Shown: positions 20,104 through 29,241, numbered from the stretch's first letter. The stretch: 64,000 nucleotides of DNA from Robertkochia flava (GCF_020166515.1 NZ_JAINZT010000004.1:124001-188000); one strand, 5' to 3'. Notes: generated by a model from the letters alone, not told the origin. A program made the numbers and translations.

Positions 20104-21675
20104 ATGAAAGCAGCAAGAAAAGCGATATCACTTCTTGGGGCATGTACCCTGATTCTGCTGACAGGTTGTAACCAAAAGCAGGAATCCACTACCCGGGAAG
20201 AGCAACCTGCACAAACGGTTGATCTGGACGATTTTACCTCTAAACAGATGAGAGGGGTAGAGCAGGTCTCCATTGAGGTGGATCTGGATGGAGCTGTAGA
20301 CCGCTTATCTAAAGCTGTACAATTTAAAACCATTTCCAACCAGGATCGGAATGACTTTGATACCAAGGCTTTTGAAGATTATCATAGTTTTCTGGAAAAA
20401 GCCTATCCTAATGTACATAAAACCCTTAAAAAAGAGCTTATAGGAGATCCTCGTCCGTACAGCCTACTATACACCTGGGAAGGAAAAGATTCAAGTCTTG
20501 AACCGGCCCTTTTTTACGCCCACCAGGATGTGGTGCCGGTACCGGAAGATTCCAGGGACCAGTGGAAGCACGATCCTTTTTCGGGAGCAGTGGTTGATGG
20601 TTATATATGGGGTCGTGGGGTATTGGATGATAAGAACCAGATCCATGGTATTCTTGAAGCGGCCGAAATGAAAATAAAGGAAGGCTGGCAGCCCTCCCGT
20701 ACTATTTATTTCGTGTTCGGTCAGGATGAGGAAGTTGGCGGTGCAGAAGGCGCGAAAAAAGTGGCGGATGTTCTTGAGGAACGAGGTATCAAAAGATTTG
20801 CCTACGTGATGGATGAATCGGCACCCATTACCCCTGGAATTTTCCCCGGTATTGAAGAAAATACGGCTCTGATAGGCATTGCTCAAAAGGGTTATTTAAG
20901 CCTGGAACTGGCTATAAACGGGGTTGGTGGCCACTCCTCGCAGCCTCCGGAAGAATCGAATATAGGTATTCTCGCTGAAGCCATTACGAAACTTGAAGAC
21001 GCCCAGTTTCCCTACAGGATTCATCCCGCTGTTCGTTCCCAGTACCGGTATATGGGGCCGGAACTGGACAAGGAACTCCAGCCCGTATATGCAGCAGTAG
21101 CCTTCGGAAAGGATGATGAAATAACAGCCCTGGAGCAGAAGTTTATTGAAGAAATGGCAGGCAACCAGCTCACCCGGGCCATGCTTCATACCACGATTGC
21201 AGTGACCATGTTCAATGCCGGTATAAAAGATAATGTACTCCCCCCTAAGGCAACTGCGGTGGTAAACTTCAGGCCCATGCCCGGAGACACTCCCGAGAAG
21301 ATCATCGAACATGTGAAAAAGGCCATAGATGACGACCGGATCACTGTAAAGGATATCTCTGCCTCCACGCCGGCAACCAATATTGCAGATCCGAATAGCG
21401 AGGCCTATAAAATACTCGAAAAAACCATTCGGCAGATCTGGGGGAACGACCTGCTCGTATCTCCCTTTTTTGTGATCGGAGGGTCAGATTCCAAACATTT
21501 TCAGGCCCGGTCGTTCGCACCGGATGTTTTCACCATTACCACTATTCAATTGGAAAATACCGAGGAATTCAAAGGTTTTCATGGGGTAAACGAGCGCATT
21601 TTGGTAGAGGAATACGGAAAGACCATAAGTTTCTTTTATCAGATCCTTGATAACCTGGAAGAATTAAAAAGCTAA
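20104..21675 (+). CDS. M20 family metallopeptidase, lipoprotein (CPS1/PM20D1-like)
   Basis: 523 residues from Met 20104, giving a lipoprotein signal with lipobox LTGC (Cys22). M20 zinc ligands and catalytic residues are all present: His140 (YAHQDVVPV), Asp175 (GVLDDKNQ), Glu209/Glu210 (GQDEEVGG), Asp237 (MDESAP) and His465 (GSDSKHF), with a dimerisation domain between about 265 and 400 (GGHSSQPP). The length and the WKHDPFSG segment fit the carboxypeptidase S / PM20D1 branch, which cleaves dipeptide-like substrates or N-acyl amino acids. It sits one base after amidohydrolase C, so it probably acts on the same substrate stream. Confidence 0.92.
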   Translation: MKAARKAISLLGACTLILLTGCNQKQESTTREEQPAQTVDLDDFTSKQMRGVEQVSIEVDLDGAVDRLSKAVQFKTISNQDRNDFDTKAFEDYHSFLEKAYPNVHKTLKKELIGDPRPYSLLYTWEGKDSSLEPALFYAHQDVVPVPEDSRDQWKHDPFSGAVVDGYIWGRGVLDDKNQIHGILEAAEMKIKEGWQPSRTIYFVFGQDEEVGGAEGAKKVADVLEERGIKRFAYVMDESAPITPGIFPGIEENTALIGIAQKGYLSLELAINGVGGHSSQPPEESNIGILAEAITKLEDAQFPYRIHPAVRSQYRYMGPELDKELQPVYAAVAFGKDDEITALEQKFIEEMAGNQLTRAMLHTTIAVTMFNAGIKDNVLPPKATAVVNFRPMPGDTPEKIIEHVKKAIDDDRITVKDISASTPATNIADPNSEAYKILEKTIRQIWGNDLLVSPFFVIGGSDSKHFQARSFAPDVFTITTIQLENTEEFKGFHGVNERILVEEYGKTISFFYQILDNLEELKS

Positions 21676-21687
21676 AATATTTACAAC

Positions 21688-21981
21688 ATGAAAATCATAT
21701 AGGCAAAACAAGGAAAGTCACTGTCAAAACTCAAAAGGTGGTTTGAACCATGGGAAGTGTTGAAAATGGCAACCAGTACCAATTACGAGCTTTTCAAAAT
21801 GTGTGGCCCCAGAGATCCGTATCCCGGTGAGAACGGAGTCGTCAAATAGGGTGCGTTGGCAGATTTACTTTTAGTTGACGGTAATCCACTGAAAAATTTG
21901 GATTTGATAGCTGATCCAGAGAAGAATTTTGTGGTGATCATCAAAGATGGAAAAGTCTATAAAAACACTTTAAAGCAATAA
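21688..21981 (+). pseudogene. Decayed C-terminal fragment of a fourth imidazolonepropionase-like amidohydrolase
   Basis: In one frame from ATG 21688 the translation reads MKII, stop (21700-21702), then AKQGKSLSKLKRWFEPWEVL..., FKMCGPRDPYPGENGVVK, stop (21847-21849), then GALADLLLVDGNPLKNLDLI, DPEKNFVVIIKDGKVYKNTL and a final stop at 21979-21981. This matches the last 95-100 residues of copies A-C (AKQG...LTRWFTPFEAL; SGPRHPY; ADMILVDGNPL; VVIMKDGKIY). The first 340 or so codons, with five of the six metal ligands, are missing. It is a dead gene left between the M20 peptidase and the beta-lactamase-like gene. Confidence 0.9.
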
Positions 21982-22003
21982 CAAAAAAGCAAAACATCAT
22001 ATC

Positions 22004-22975
22004 ATGAGGTTAAGGATTCGTCTAATTTTAGTTCCAATTGCACTCTTTATGAATTTCGTTGCTCTTGGCCAGGAAGCAGAAAGGGTATCCATTGCCTTGA
22101 AAGATGTTTCCGAAGGCCTGGTAGGTTATATAGGGGTTGCAGCACAGGATATGAATACCGGTAAGCAGGTTTTTCTCAATGGGGATGAGCCGTTTCCAAT
22201 GGCCAGTACCTACAAGATAGCGATTGCCGTGACTTTACTTAATAAAGTTGAATCGGGGGAACTCAAACTTACAGATATGATCGAGGTCCAAGATGAAGAA
22301 TGGGTGTTGTCCGATATCATCGCGTCTAATTTCATACACCAGGGTGTTTCCTTGTCTTTGGCCAACATCATGGAGGTGATGATAACACATAGCGATAATA
22401 CGGCCACCAATGTAGCCCTGAGACTGGCGGGCGGTCCTGATGCCGTCAACAAACACGTTGAGCAATTGGGTATTAAAGGAATGCATATCGACCGCACTAC
22501 CAGTGACTATTCCCGTGATTTCTATGGTCAGGAACCTGGTCGTGAGAATATGGCTGAGGCGATAAAAAATCTGAGCGCTAACCCTGGCCTGGCCAATGAT
22601 CCTCAACCGGAGTTTGAAGCAGATGCCAAGGATAAGTCTACACCCAGGGCCATGTTAAATCTTTTAACCTTCATTTATGAAGGTAAAGGCATGAATAAAG
22701 AAAATACTGCTTTTCTGCTTGGGGTCATGTCCCGCACAGTTACCGGAGCGAAACGCCTGCGTGGCTTACTCCCTGCTAATACCCCGGTAGCACATAAAAC
22801 GGGCACACTGGGCGGTATTTCCAACGATGTAGGATTCATAACCCTGCCAGACGGGCACAGCTTTGCTATTGTGGTGTTTACCCGTGGCAGTGACACGCCT
22901 CTGGCTGATCGGGATCGTGCCATAGCTGAAGTATCGCGGACCTTGTATGACTATTTTCTACTGATGCCTGATTAG
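22004..22975 (+). CDS. Exported class A beta-lactamase-like serine hydrolase with altered omega loop
   Basis: 323 residues with a signal peptide ending ALGQEAE. Active-site motifs of the penicillin-recognising family are present: Ser68-T-Y-Lys71, Ser130-Asp-Asn132 (HSDNTATN) and Lys265-Thr-Gly267 (HKTGTLGG). The numbering runs almost parallel to Ambler numbering, and Arg164 is present (IDRTTSD), but the residue expected to be Glu166 is Thr. An insertion (YSRDFYGQEPGREN...) precedes DKSTPRAM, so another Glu could replace it. Without the general base it would not hydrolyse beta-lactams efficiently; a D,D-peptidase, amidase or esterase role is possible. It sits between a dead amidohydrolase tail and two D-aminoacylase-like genes. 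Confidence 0.85.
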   Translation: MRLRIRLILVPIALFMNFVALGQEAERVSIALKDVSEGLVGYIGVAAQDMNTGKQVFLNGDEPFPMASTYKIAIAVTLLNKVESGELKLTDMIEVQDEEWVLSDIIASNFIHQGVSLSLANIMEVMITHSDNTATNVALRLAGGPDAVNKHVEQLGIKGMHIDRTTSDYSRDFYGQEPGRENMAEAIKNLSANPGLANDPQPEFEADAKDKSTPRAMLNLLTFIYEGKGMNKENTAFLLGVMSRTVTGAKRLRGLLPANTPVAHKTGTLGGISNDVGFITLPDGHSFAIVVFTRGSDTPLADRDRAIAEVSRTLYDYFLLMPD

Positions 22976-22988
22976 AAATGAAATAAAT

Positions 22989-24578
22989 ATGGAAAACGCC
23001 AACACACTGAAATTTTCAATCCGTTTATTGCACCGGAGACATGTTGTATGTTTTCTTCTGACTATTCTTGTTTCACTATCTTCAAATGCTCAGCAGTATG
23101 ATATAGCCATCCTGAATGGCCGGGTGATGGATCCGGAAACCAATTTAGATACCATTCGAAATGTAGGTGTTCTGGACGGAAAAATCGCTTTGATTACAGA
23201 GGAGTCTATTTCCGGGAAAGAAACTATAGATGCCACTGGGCATGTTGTCTGTCCTAATTTTATCGATACCCATGGCCATAATGTGATAACCCCCTTTGGG
23301 CAGAAACTTCATCTGCGAAATGGGGTTACCACACCCCTTGAACTTGAGATGGGAGTGCTTCCTGTTGATTCATGGTATGACAGCTGGGAAGGTAAAGCTC
23401 AGACGAATTACGGTGCTGCATCGGGCTTGCAGGGGGCCCGCGAAATGGTGCTGAATCCAGAATACAAAACCATTAACGGGGCTACCCTTAATGATTTTCA
23501 ATTTGCTGGAGACACGCATTTTTCAAAGGCGGTTGTACAAGAAGTGGCAACCGACGACCAGGTGAAAAAAATTCTGGATTTGGTCGAGGAAGGTCTTAAG
23601 CAAGGGGGGCTTGGGGTAGGATACACCCCTGGCTATATGGAATTTTCAGCAAGATCTGAAGAAGGTATTGGTGCGCAGAAACTCGCAGGCAAGTACGGTA
23701 GATTTGTCGCGATGCACGGGCGCTTTTCCGGGCAGCAACCCCCAAAAGACGGGTTACTTGGTACGTTGCAGCAGCTCGGTGCCGCTTCGGCTTATGGCGG
23801 GGGTCTTATCGTACAGCACCTGACCGCGCAAACCCTGGGAGAAACAAAGGAAGCCTTAGACCTCATAGATGCAGCATTGGAAAAAGGCATTCCCATTGTT
23901 GCCGAGATCTATGCCTATACCTTTGGTCAGACCATGGTAGCTGCCGATTACCTCAAGCCCGATAACTATCAGTACAGCATGGGACGTGACTATGGTGACA
24001 TCGTGGAGATCGCTACGCAGAAACCACTTACTAAGGAACGGTATGAGGAGTTGGTGAAAAACAATCCTTTTCAGCTGGTGACATTTGAGAATGCAACCCA
24101 GGAAGATCTATACATGGCACTGGCACATCCTTCGACCATTATCGCTTCCGACTCCGCTCCCTATACAGTCATGTCTGATAAATCTACAGCTTATGATTGG
24201 GATACTCCCTACGAAGCCGTGGCTGGCCATCCCAGAGGGGCCGGTACCAACGCACGTATATTAAGATTGGTGCGCGAAGAAACCCTCATGCCACTGATGC
24301 TGGCGATATCTAAAATGACCTATATGCCAGCGAAATATCTCGAAGAGAATGGAGTTGCGCAAATGGCCAATAAGGACCGTATACAGGTCGGTATGGACGC
24401 AGACATTACCATCTTTAATCCGGAAACGGTAAAAGACAATGCGACACCTAACGCCAGTGCCCTGCCCTCCACTGGAATCCCTTATGTTATTGTTAACGGA
24501 ATTATTGTAGTAAAAGACTCGAAAGTATTGGAAGGTGTATATCCCGGTCAGGCTATACGTAACCGGGTCATTAATTAA
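22989..24578 (+). CDS. Exported amidohydrolase of the N-acyl-D-amino-acid deacylase type, copy 1
   Basis: 529 residues with a hydrophobic N-terminus (RRHVVCFLLTILVSLSS, cut near NAQQYD). After a beta-sandwich (AILNGRVMDPET; GKIALITEE) comes the metal-binding FIDTHGHN, a Glu in PLELEMG, His in AMHGRFSG, His in VQHLTAQ and Asp in IASDSAPYT, followed by GHPRGAGT and the closing ADITIFNPETV typical of D-aminoacylases. That family releases a fatty or acetyl group from N-acyl-D-amino acids; the usual Asp after HxH is not kept, so the substrate may differ. It starts 13 bases after the beta-lactamase-like gene and is paralogous to the next gene. Confidence 0.85.
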   Translation: MENANTLKFSIRLLHRRHVVCFLLTILVSLSSNAQQYDIAILNGRVMDPETNLDTIRNVGVLDGKIALITEESISGKETIDATGHVVCPNFIDTHGHNVITPFGQKLHLRNGVTTPLELEMGVLPVDSWYDSWEGKAQTNYGAASGLQGAREMVLNPEYKTINGATLNDFQFAGDTHFSKAVVQEVATDDQVKKILDLVEEGLKQGGLGVGYTPGYMEFSARSEEGIGAQKLAGKYGRFVAMHGRFSGQQPPKDGLLGTLQQLGAASAYGGGLIVQHLTAQTLGETKEALDLIDAALEKGIPIVAEIYAYTFGQTMVAADYLKPDNYQYSMGRDYGDIVEIATQKPLTKERYEELVKNNPFQLVTFENATQEDLYMALAHPSTIIASDSAPYTVMSDKSTAYDWDTPYEAVAGHPRGAGTNARILRLVREETLMPLMLAISKMTYMPAKYLEENGVAQMANKDRIQVGMDADITIFNPETVKDNATPNASALPSTGIPYVIVNGIIVVKDSKVLEGVYPGQAIRNRVIN

Positions 24579-24596
24579 TTATGTAACAAATTTATT

Positions 24597-26240
24597 ATGA
24601 AAACACTCACACAGTTTATTGATACGAAAATCCTCCCGGGGTTTTTCCTACTTTGTCTATTCATTATGGTATTGCTAACAAGCTGTGGAGATGGAGATAA
24701 GTCAAATAATTCAACCACCGCCGGGGAGTTTTCTCCCGATACAGCATTTGACCTTGTGATACTGAATGGCCGTGTAATGGACCCGGAAACAAATATGGAT
24801 ACCATTCGAAACGTAGGTGTTCTGGACGGGAAAATCGCCTTGATTACAGCGGAATCTATTTCCGGGAAAGAAATCATTGACGCGACCGGACATGTGGTGG
24901 CTCCCGGATTTATTGATTTCCATAATCATATAGCAAATACCCCTTTTGGTCAGCGACTGGCCTTACGAGACGGTGTGACCACTCCTTTGGATATGGAAGG
25001 TGGGGGATACCCGATCGATATGTGGTATAATGCCCTGGAAGGGCGTTCGCAAACCAACTATGGTGCTACAGTTTCTACCGCTGGAATACGGGAAAAGATC
25101 GCAAACCCTGATTACAACACCAATTCCGGTTCCTTTGTTAAAGATGTTACAAATCCGGACACCAAAAGTAATCCCGATCTTCAGTTTGCAACTATTTTAC
25201 CTACTGCCGAGCAGTTGGAACAAATGAGACAAATGTTTACTGAAGGTGTAGAACAGGGAGGTCTTGGTATAGGCGCTTTGCCAGGATATATGACCAATGG
25301 GACCACAAGTCAGGAAACGATCATGTGGCAGGAGGTGGCTGGAAAGCATGGCCTGGCTACCTACATTCATGGTCGGTTCTCCAGCCAAATGCCACCGACA
25401 ACCGGTATTCTTGGAACCCAGGAATTTTTGGCCAATGTGGCTGTTTACGGGGGTGGTTTATTTGTTCACCATGTGCATCAGCAAACCCTGGATCTCACGC
25501 CGGCTGTTTTAGATTTTATCGAAGATGCCCAGGAACAAGGGCTAAAGGTGCTTGCAGAGATCTACCCCTACTACCAGGGTCAAACCATTGTATCAGCTGA
25601 TTACTTAACGCCGGAAACCTATCAGCGCAACATGGGACGTGACTACGGTGATCTGTTGGAAATTTCTAACATGCAGCCATTGACCAAAGAACGATACGAC
25701 AAAATGGTAAAAACTAGCCCCCAAGACCAGGTTATTTTCGGAGGAATCACCGAAGAAGGGATGCTTAGTGCATTAGCCGACCCGAGAACGGTAGTGGGAA
25801 GTGATGCGCCGCCGATGGTCATTCCCGCAACTGGGAAGTCAGCCATGGATTTTGATGTGCCCTTCGAATCGGTATCGGGGCACCCCCGGGCTGCCGGTAC
25901 CCATGGTAAGGTATTGAAGCTAGTACGCGAAAAAGACCTGATGCCCTTGATGCGGGCCATTTCAAAAATGACCATCATGCAGGCAAAGTGGCTGGAAGAA
26001 AATGGTGTGAAAATGATGTCACAAAAAGGCAGGCTTCAGGTCGGGAAAGATGCAGATATAACGGTCTTTAATCCGGAAACGGTGACTGATAATTCCACAT
26101 TTGAGCAGGGTGCATTGCCGTCAACAGGCATACCCTATGTAGTGGTCAATGGTGTCGTAGTGGTCAAAGATTCAAAGGTACTTAAGGATGTCTATCCCGG
26201 CAGACCCATAAAAAATGATGTGGTAAACAACAATCCATAA
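24597..26240 (+). CDS. Amidohydrolase of the N-acyl-D-amino-acid deacylase type, copy 2 (lipoprotein)
   Basis: 547 residues. Unlike copy 1 it is a lipoprotein (LLTSC followed by GDGDKS). It shows FIDFHNHI, PLDMEGG, YIHGRFSS, VHHVHQQ and VGSDAPP, the GHPRAAGTHGKVL segment and the closing ADITVFNPETV. The segment ETNMDTIRNVGVLDG is nearly the same in both copies at the DNA level, showing duplication in place. Compared with copy 1 it has an insertion near residues 170-195. The lipid anchor may tether it at a membrane while copy 1 diffuses in the periplasm. The gap to copy 1 is 18 bases. Confidence 0.85.
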   Translation: MKTLTQFIDTKILPGFFLLCLFIMVLLTSCGDGDKSNNSTTAGEFSPDTAFDLVILNGRVMDPETNMDTIRNVGVLDGKIALITAESISGKEIIDATGHVVAPGFIDFHNHIANTPFGQRLALRDGVTTPLDMEGGGYPIDMWYNALEGRSQTNYGATVSTAGIREKIANPDYNTNSGSFVKDVTNPDTKSNPDLQFATILPTAEQLEQMRQMFTEGVEQGGLGIGALPGYMTNGTTSQETIMWQEVAGKHGLATYIHGRFSSQMPPTTGILGTQEFLANVAVYGGGLFVHHVHQQTLDLTPAVLDFIEDAQEQGLKVLAEIYPYYQGQTIVSADYLTPETYQRNMGRDYGDLLEISNMQPLTKERYDKMVKTSPQDQVIFGGITEEGMLSALADPRTVVGSDAPPMVIPATGKSAMDFDVPFESVSGHPRAAGTHGKVLKLVREKDLMPLMRAISKMTIMQAKWLEENGVKMMSQKGRLQVGKDADITVFNPETVTDNSTFEQGALPSTGIPYVVVNGVVVVKDSKVLKDVYPGRPIKNDVVNNNP

Positions 26241-26331
26241 TGATTTTAAAATTTGGAATGATAAATTTCGGAGTCATTGATTGCATTTATACCCTGATTG
26301 ATTCCATTAACTGGATGTGAACAAAAAAGCG

Positions 26332-26469
26332 ATGACTTTTACAAAATTTATAACATATAGCGTTCTCATAGTTGCTGTCTGATTTGTGACAGCGCTAAAG
26401 GAGCGTCACCAAAGAACCCCTGGGGCCTTAGTGGAAATTTCACTTCGTAGTTCCATTATCAATGAATAG
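26332..26469 (+). pseudogene. Possible decayed signal-peptide remnant
   Basis: From ATG 26332 the frame reads MTFTKFITYSVLIVAV, then TGA (26380-26382), then FVTALKERHQ..., ending at TAG 26467-26469. The first part looks like a Bacteroidota signal peptide. With the amidohydrolase tail just downstream (26499-26639) it may be the other end of an internally deleted gene. This is weak evidence. Confidence 0.35.
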
Positions 26470-26498
26470 CACCGCTTTTGAAATAGACCCTAAATCAC

Positions 26499-26639
26499 AT
26501 GAAAAACGCTTCTGCCAACTTTATCGTTGAAAATGGTATCCCGAGGGAAAACCTCGACCTGATGGCAGATCCTGAAAGGAATTATATGGTGATACTGAAA
26601 GATGGAAAAATAATACTAACTAAAAACCAAAACCTATGA
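26499..26639 (+). pseudogene. Fragment of an amidohydrolase C-terminus overlapping the next start
   Basis: A 46-codon frame (MKNASANFIVENG...) contains ENLDLMADPERN then MVILKDGKI, matching the end of amidohydrolases A-C (ENLDLVADPEKN, VVIMKDGKI) and not the adjacent D-aminoacylase family. It ends at TGA 26637-26639, overlapping the ATG of the barrel gene by four bases (ATGA). Only the last 30 or so residues of the ancestor remain. It may still be translated and couple translation into the next gene. Confidence 0.75.
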
Positions 26640-27652
26640 AGAGGCCTGGGAATATTTTCTTTAATTCTTTGAAAACCTGTAAGGTTCGTGATAAGAAGGA
26701 TGAATCTATCAATTTTAACCAAACGGGATTAAGCTGGATAAAAAAGAACTCGTTCTGGTGGTTGGCTGTACTATGCGTATTGTTCATCAGCACTGGCGTC
26801 ACTGCCCAGGAGACAGAGCGCCAGGAGATCGAAGAGAAAAGCGCGGATGATCTGGCACGGGAACTTGCAAACCCGAATACTACCCTGGGTACCATGGCTT
26901 TCCCTATAGATTATATTCATTATAGTGGGGACCTTCCCGGTGCGGGTAGTAGAAATGGATTATTGATGAACTTTCAACCCAGCCTTCCTATTCCCTTATC
27001 CAGCAGTGTAAATCTTTTTGTCAGGCCGCTGATCCCCCTATACCTGTCCCAACCTACCTTCGGTCCGGAAGGATTTGAACAATCCGGGGTGAATCTGGGG
27101 AATATTAGTGCTGACGTTGCTGTGGGTAAGACATGGCCTTCTAAAATTATTGGAATTGTCGGGGTATTTGGCAGCTTTAGAACCGCCAGTGATGAAAGGT
27201 TACGCTCAAATTACACCATGCTCGGACCGGAGGCCATGGTGGCGAAAATTTTTGATTGGGGTGTGGTTGGATTGATGCTTAATCATTCCTGGAGCTTAAA
27301 TAGTAAAGATCCTGATGTGTTGAATACCACGACACTTCCCGATAACTTGTGGACGAATACTACCGGCAGGGAAACAGCGAGTATCACGGCAGGACAATAT
27401 TTCTATGTGTATAACCTGAGGAATGCCTGGCAGATAACAGGGCAACCTACTTTTTCCTACAATCATAACGCTGCAAAAGGAAATAAATTGACGTTTCCAA
27501 TTGGAACAGGAGTAAATAAAGTGGTGAGATTTGGAAAGCTACCGGTGAAGTTAAGTCTCCAATACTGGTATTATATCGCTTCTCCGGATAATTTCGGACC
27601 CCAACATCAGGTAAGGTTCCAAATAGCGCCGGTGGTACCACTGCCCTGGTGA
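26636..27652 (+). CDS. Outer-membrane beta-barrel protein, neuromedin-U/MetA-pathway type
   Basis: 338 residues. The hydrophobic signal segment sits unusually deep (about 42-60: FWWLAVLCVLFISTGVTAQE), so the true start may lie after 26636. Mature features are ELANPNTTLGTMAFPIDY, a motif seen in proteins annotated as neuromedin U or transporter-like, then strand-rich repeats (LFVRPLIPLYLS, ADVAVGKTWPSK, AMVAKIFDWGVVGLMLNHSW, LSLQYWYYIA) and a final aromatic Trp typical of outer-membrane barrels. It probably forms a channel or carries a hydrophobic compound. Its place directly after the hydrolases suggests uptake of their substrate. Confidence 0.75.
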   Translation: MKRPGNIFFNSLKTCKVRDKKDESINFNQTGLSWIKKNSFWWLAVLCVLFISTGVTAQETERQEIEEKSADDLARELANPNTTLGTMAFPIDYIHYSGDLPGAGSRNGLLMNFQPSLPIPLSSSVNLFVRPLIPLYLSQPTFGPEGFEQSGVNLGNISADVAVGKTWPSKIIGIVGVFGSFRTASDERLRSNYTMLGPEAMVAKIFDWGVVGLMLNHSWSLNSKDPDVLNTTTLPDNLWTNTTGRETASITAGQYFYVYNLRNAWQITGQPTFSYNHNAAKGNKLTFPIGTGVNKVVRFGKLPVKLSLQYWYYIASPDNFGPQHQVRFQIAPVVPLPW

Positions 27653-27746
27653 TAAATATTGATTTGAGGTTCTTTCATTTTCATGTGAATATGGAACCGG
27701 ATTAGATGATAAATTTTTTAATTCCATGATCAGAAATGATAAAGAC

Positions 27747-29021
27747 ATGTACAATTTAATCCTATCTAAATGCTTTAAGAAGGGTCTAAAGGCATTGACA
27801 AATTTTTATTCTGTAACGAAATCCTGGTACACGGTACTTCTTTTTTTTGGATTGGTTACAGCGGGATATACCCAGGAGCAATATTCAAAATTGAGAACTT
27901 CTCCGGAAGACAGTTTGGGTATTGCCGATTTTCCGGGAGCCCTTGAGATTCCCAATACAGGATTATACATAAAATTTGGCGGGTATTTTCGAATGGATGC
28001 AATCTATGACTTTAACGGATCCGGAAGCCGGAATCAATTACTGATGAGCCAGATCGCAGTCGATGGTACCCCGGAGGCGGCAAAAGGCCCCTTCTTTAAC
28101 TTCCACGTCAGGGAGACCCGTTTTAACCTGGATCTGCGACGGAAAACACAGTCGGGAAGACCCTTAAAAGTGTTTATTGAATTCGACTTTTTTGACGAAT
28201 CCCTTCCAGCGGGGGTGCCCCGCCTCAGGCATGCTTTTATCAAATACGGGAAGTGGACCCTGGGGCAAACCTGGACCAACCTTTCTGATCTCAGGATTTT
28301 TCCCTTTATAATGGATTTTTCGTCAGGAGATGCCCTTTTCGGGGGGCGGGCCGTACAGATCCGTTTTGAAGATGAACTGTCACCGCACTTTAATTTCGGA
28401 CTTGCCCTTGAGATGCCGGGATTAAGTGGTATTGCCGATCTCTACCAGCTGGGAGGGGAAACCATGCCGGTGCTTCCCATTTTTTCAGCCCGGATCACTA
28501 ACGAGCGTGAGGATGGGATGATCATCGCAGGTGGACAAATCCAGCAGTTGCGATGGGATGGCCTGGACCAGGGGCCGGATGCCCGGGGGATAGGTTGGGG
28601 AGTGGTGTTTAACGGACGACAGAAAATTACAGATCGTCTCTTTGCAACCTGGCATAGTTCGTATAACTACGGCCTGGTGAATCAAATTCTCATCTTTGGA
28701 GGTACCGACGAAAATGCCGTCTTGCTGCCTTCAGGCGAACTGGATATTCAGGATGCCATCACCACGGCTGTTGGAGCGGGGTACCAGATCAATTCCTGGT
28801 TAAGTACCAATATTGCTTATGCCTATTTGAAGAGAGGGAATTTGGATTTCAGGCCGGAAGAAACGCTAAAAACCGGCGGTATGGGACATTTTAATTTTAT
28901 CTGGAAGATAGATAAGAATGCCCTGGGGGGCATTGAGTATGCCTGGGGAAAAATCAGAAACATTAGTGAAGCCTCCGGGAATGCCTCCAGAATTCAGGCC
29001 ATGGTTAAATATACTTTTTAA
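27747..29021 (+). CDS. DcaP-like outer-membrane porin, copy 1
   Basis: About 424 residues from Met 27747 (the frame opens at 27726). The signal ends VTAGYTQEQ. It carries the DcaP pattern: DFPGALEIPNTGLYIKFGGYFRM (split here: DFPGALEIPNTG, then KFGGYFRMDAIYDFNGSG), VRETRFNLDLRRK, FIEFDFF, LRHAFIKYGKWTLGQTWTNLS and DFSSGDALFGGR, with a C-terminal aromatic (VKYTF). DcaP porins are trimeric channels; one characterised member takes up dicarboxylates and some antibiotics. It lies at the end of the hydrolase series, 94 bases after the previous gene. Confidence 0.85.
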   Translation: MYNLILSKCFKKGLKALTNFYSVTKSWYTVLLFFGLVTAGYTQEQYSKLRTSPEDSLGIADFPGALEIPNTGLYIKFGGYFRMDAIYDFNGSGSRNQLLMSQIAVDGTPEAAKGPFFNFHVRETRFNLDLRRKTQSGRPLKVFIEFDFFDESLPAGVPRLRHAFIKYGKWTLGQTWTNLSDLRIFPFIMDFSSGDALFGGRAVQIRFEDELSPHFNFGLALEMPGLSGIADLYQLGGETMPVLPIFSARITNEREDGMIIAGGQIQQLRWDGLDQGPDARGIGWGVVFNGRQKITDRLFATWHSSYNYGLVNQILIFGGTDENAVLLPSGELDIQDAITTAVGAGYQINSWLSTNIAYAYLKRGNLDFRPEETLKTGGMGHFNFIWKIDKNALGGIEYAWGKIRNISEASGNASRIQAMVKYTF

Positions 29022-29022
29022 G

Positions 29023-29091
29023 AATCATCTGGGGTTTGTTGGTGTTGCAAGGTCGTAAAAGGCTAATGATGATTTTGAACCCCATCTGATT
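29023..29091. repeat. Imperfect inverted repeat between the two porin genes
   Basis: Arms 29023-29037 (AATCATCTGGGGTTT) and 29077-29091 (GAACCCCATCTGATT) match at 12 of 15 positions across a 39-base spacer. It could be a partial terminator or a stem protecting the upstream message; no T-run follows. Confidence 0.45.
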
Positions 29092-29241
29092 AAGTGGTTA
29101 AGGTACAGATTTTAAAGGGGGGTATATTTAATGGATTGAAGAGGTATTGATTCCGTTTATCGGCAATATTATATAACCCGGGAATTAGTTTGTAATTTTT
29201 TTAGTCCCCGATAAAAAGTGATAAATAAATTTTTGTGATCA

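Noticed and set aside
22004-22975. Confident antibiotic-resistance call
   Set aside because: The Glu166 equivalent is missing and the context is catabolic, so beta-lactam resistance is not supported.
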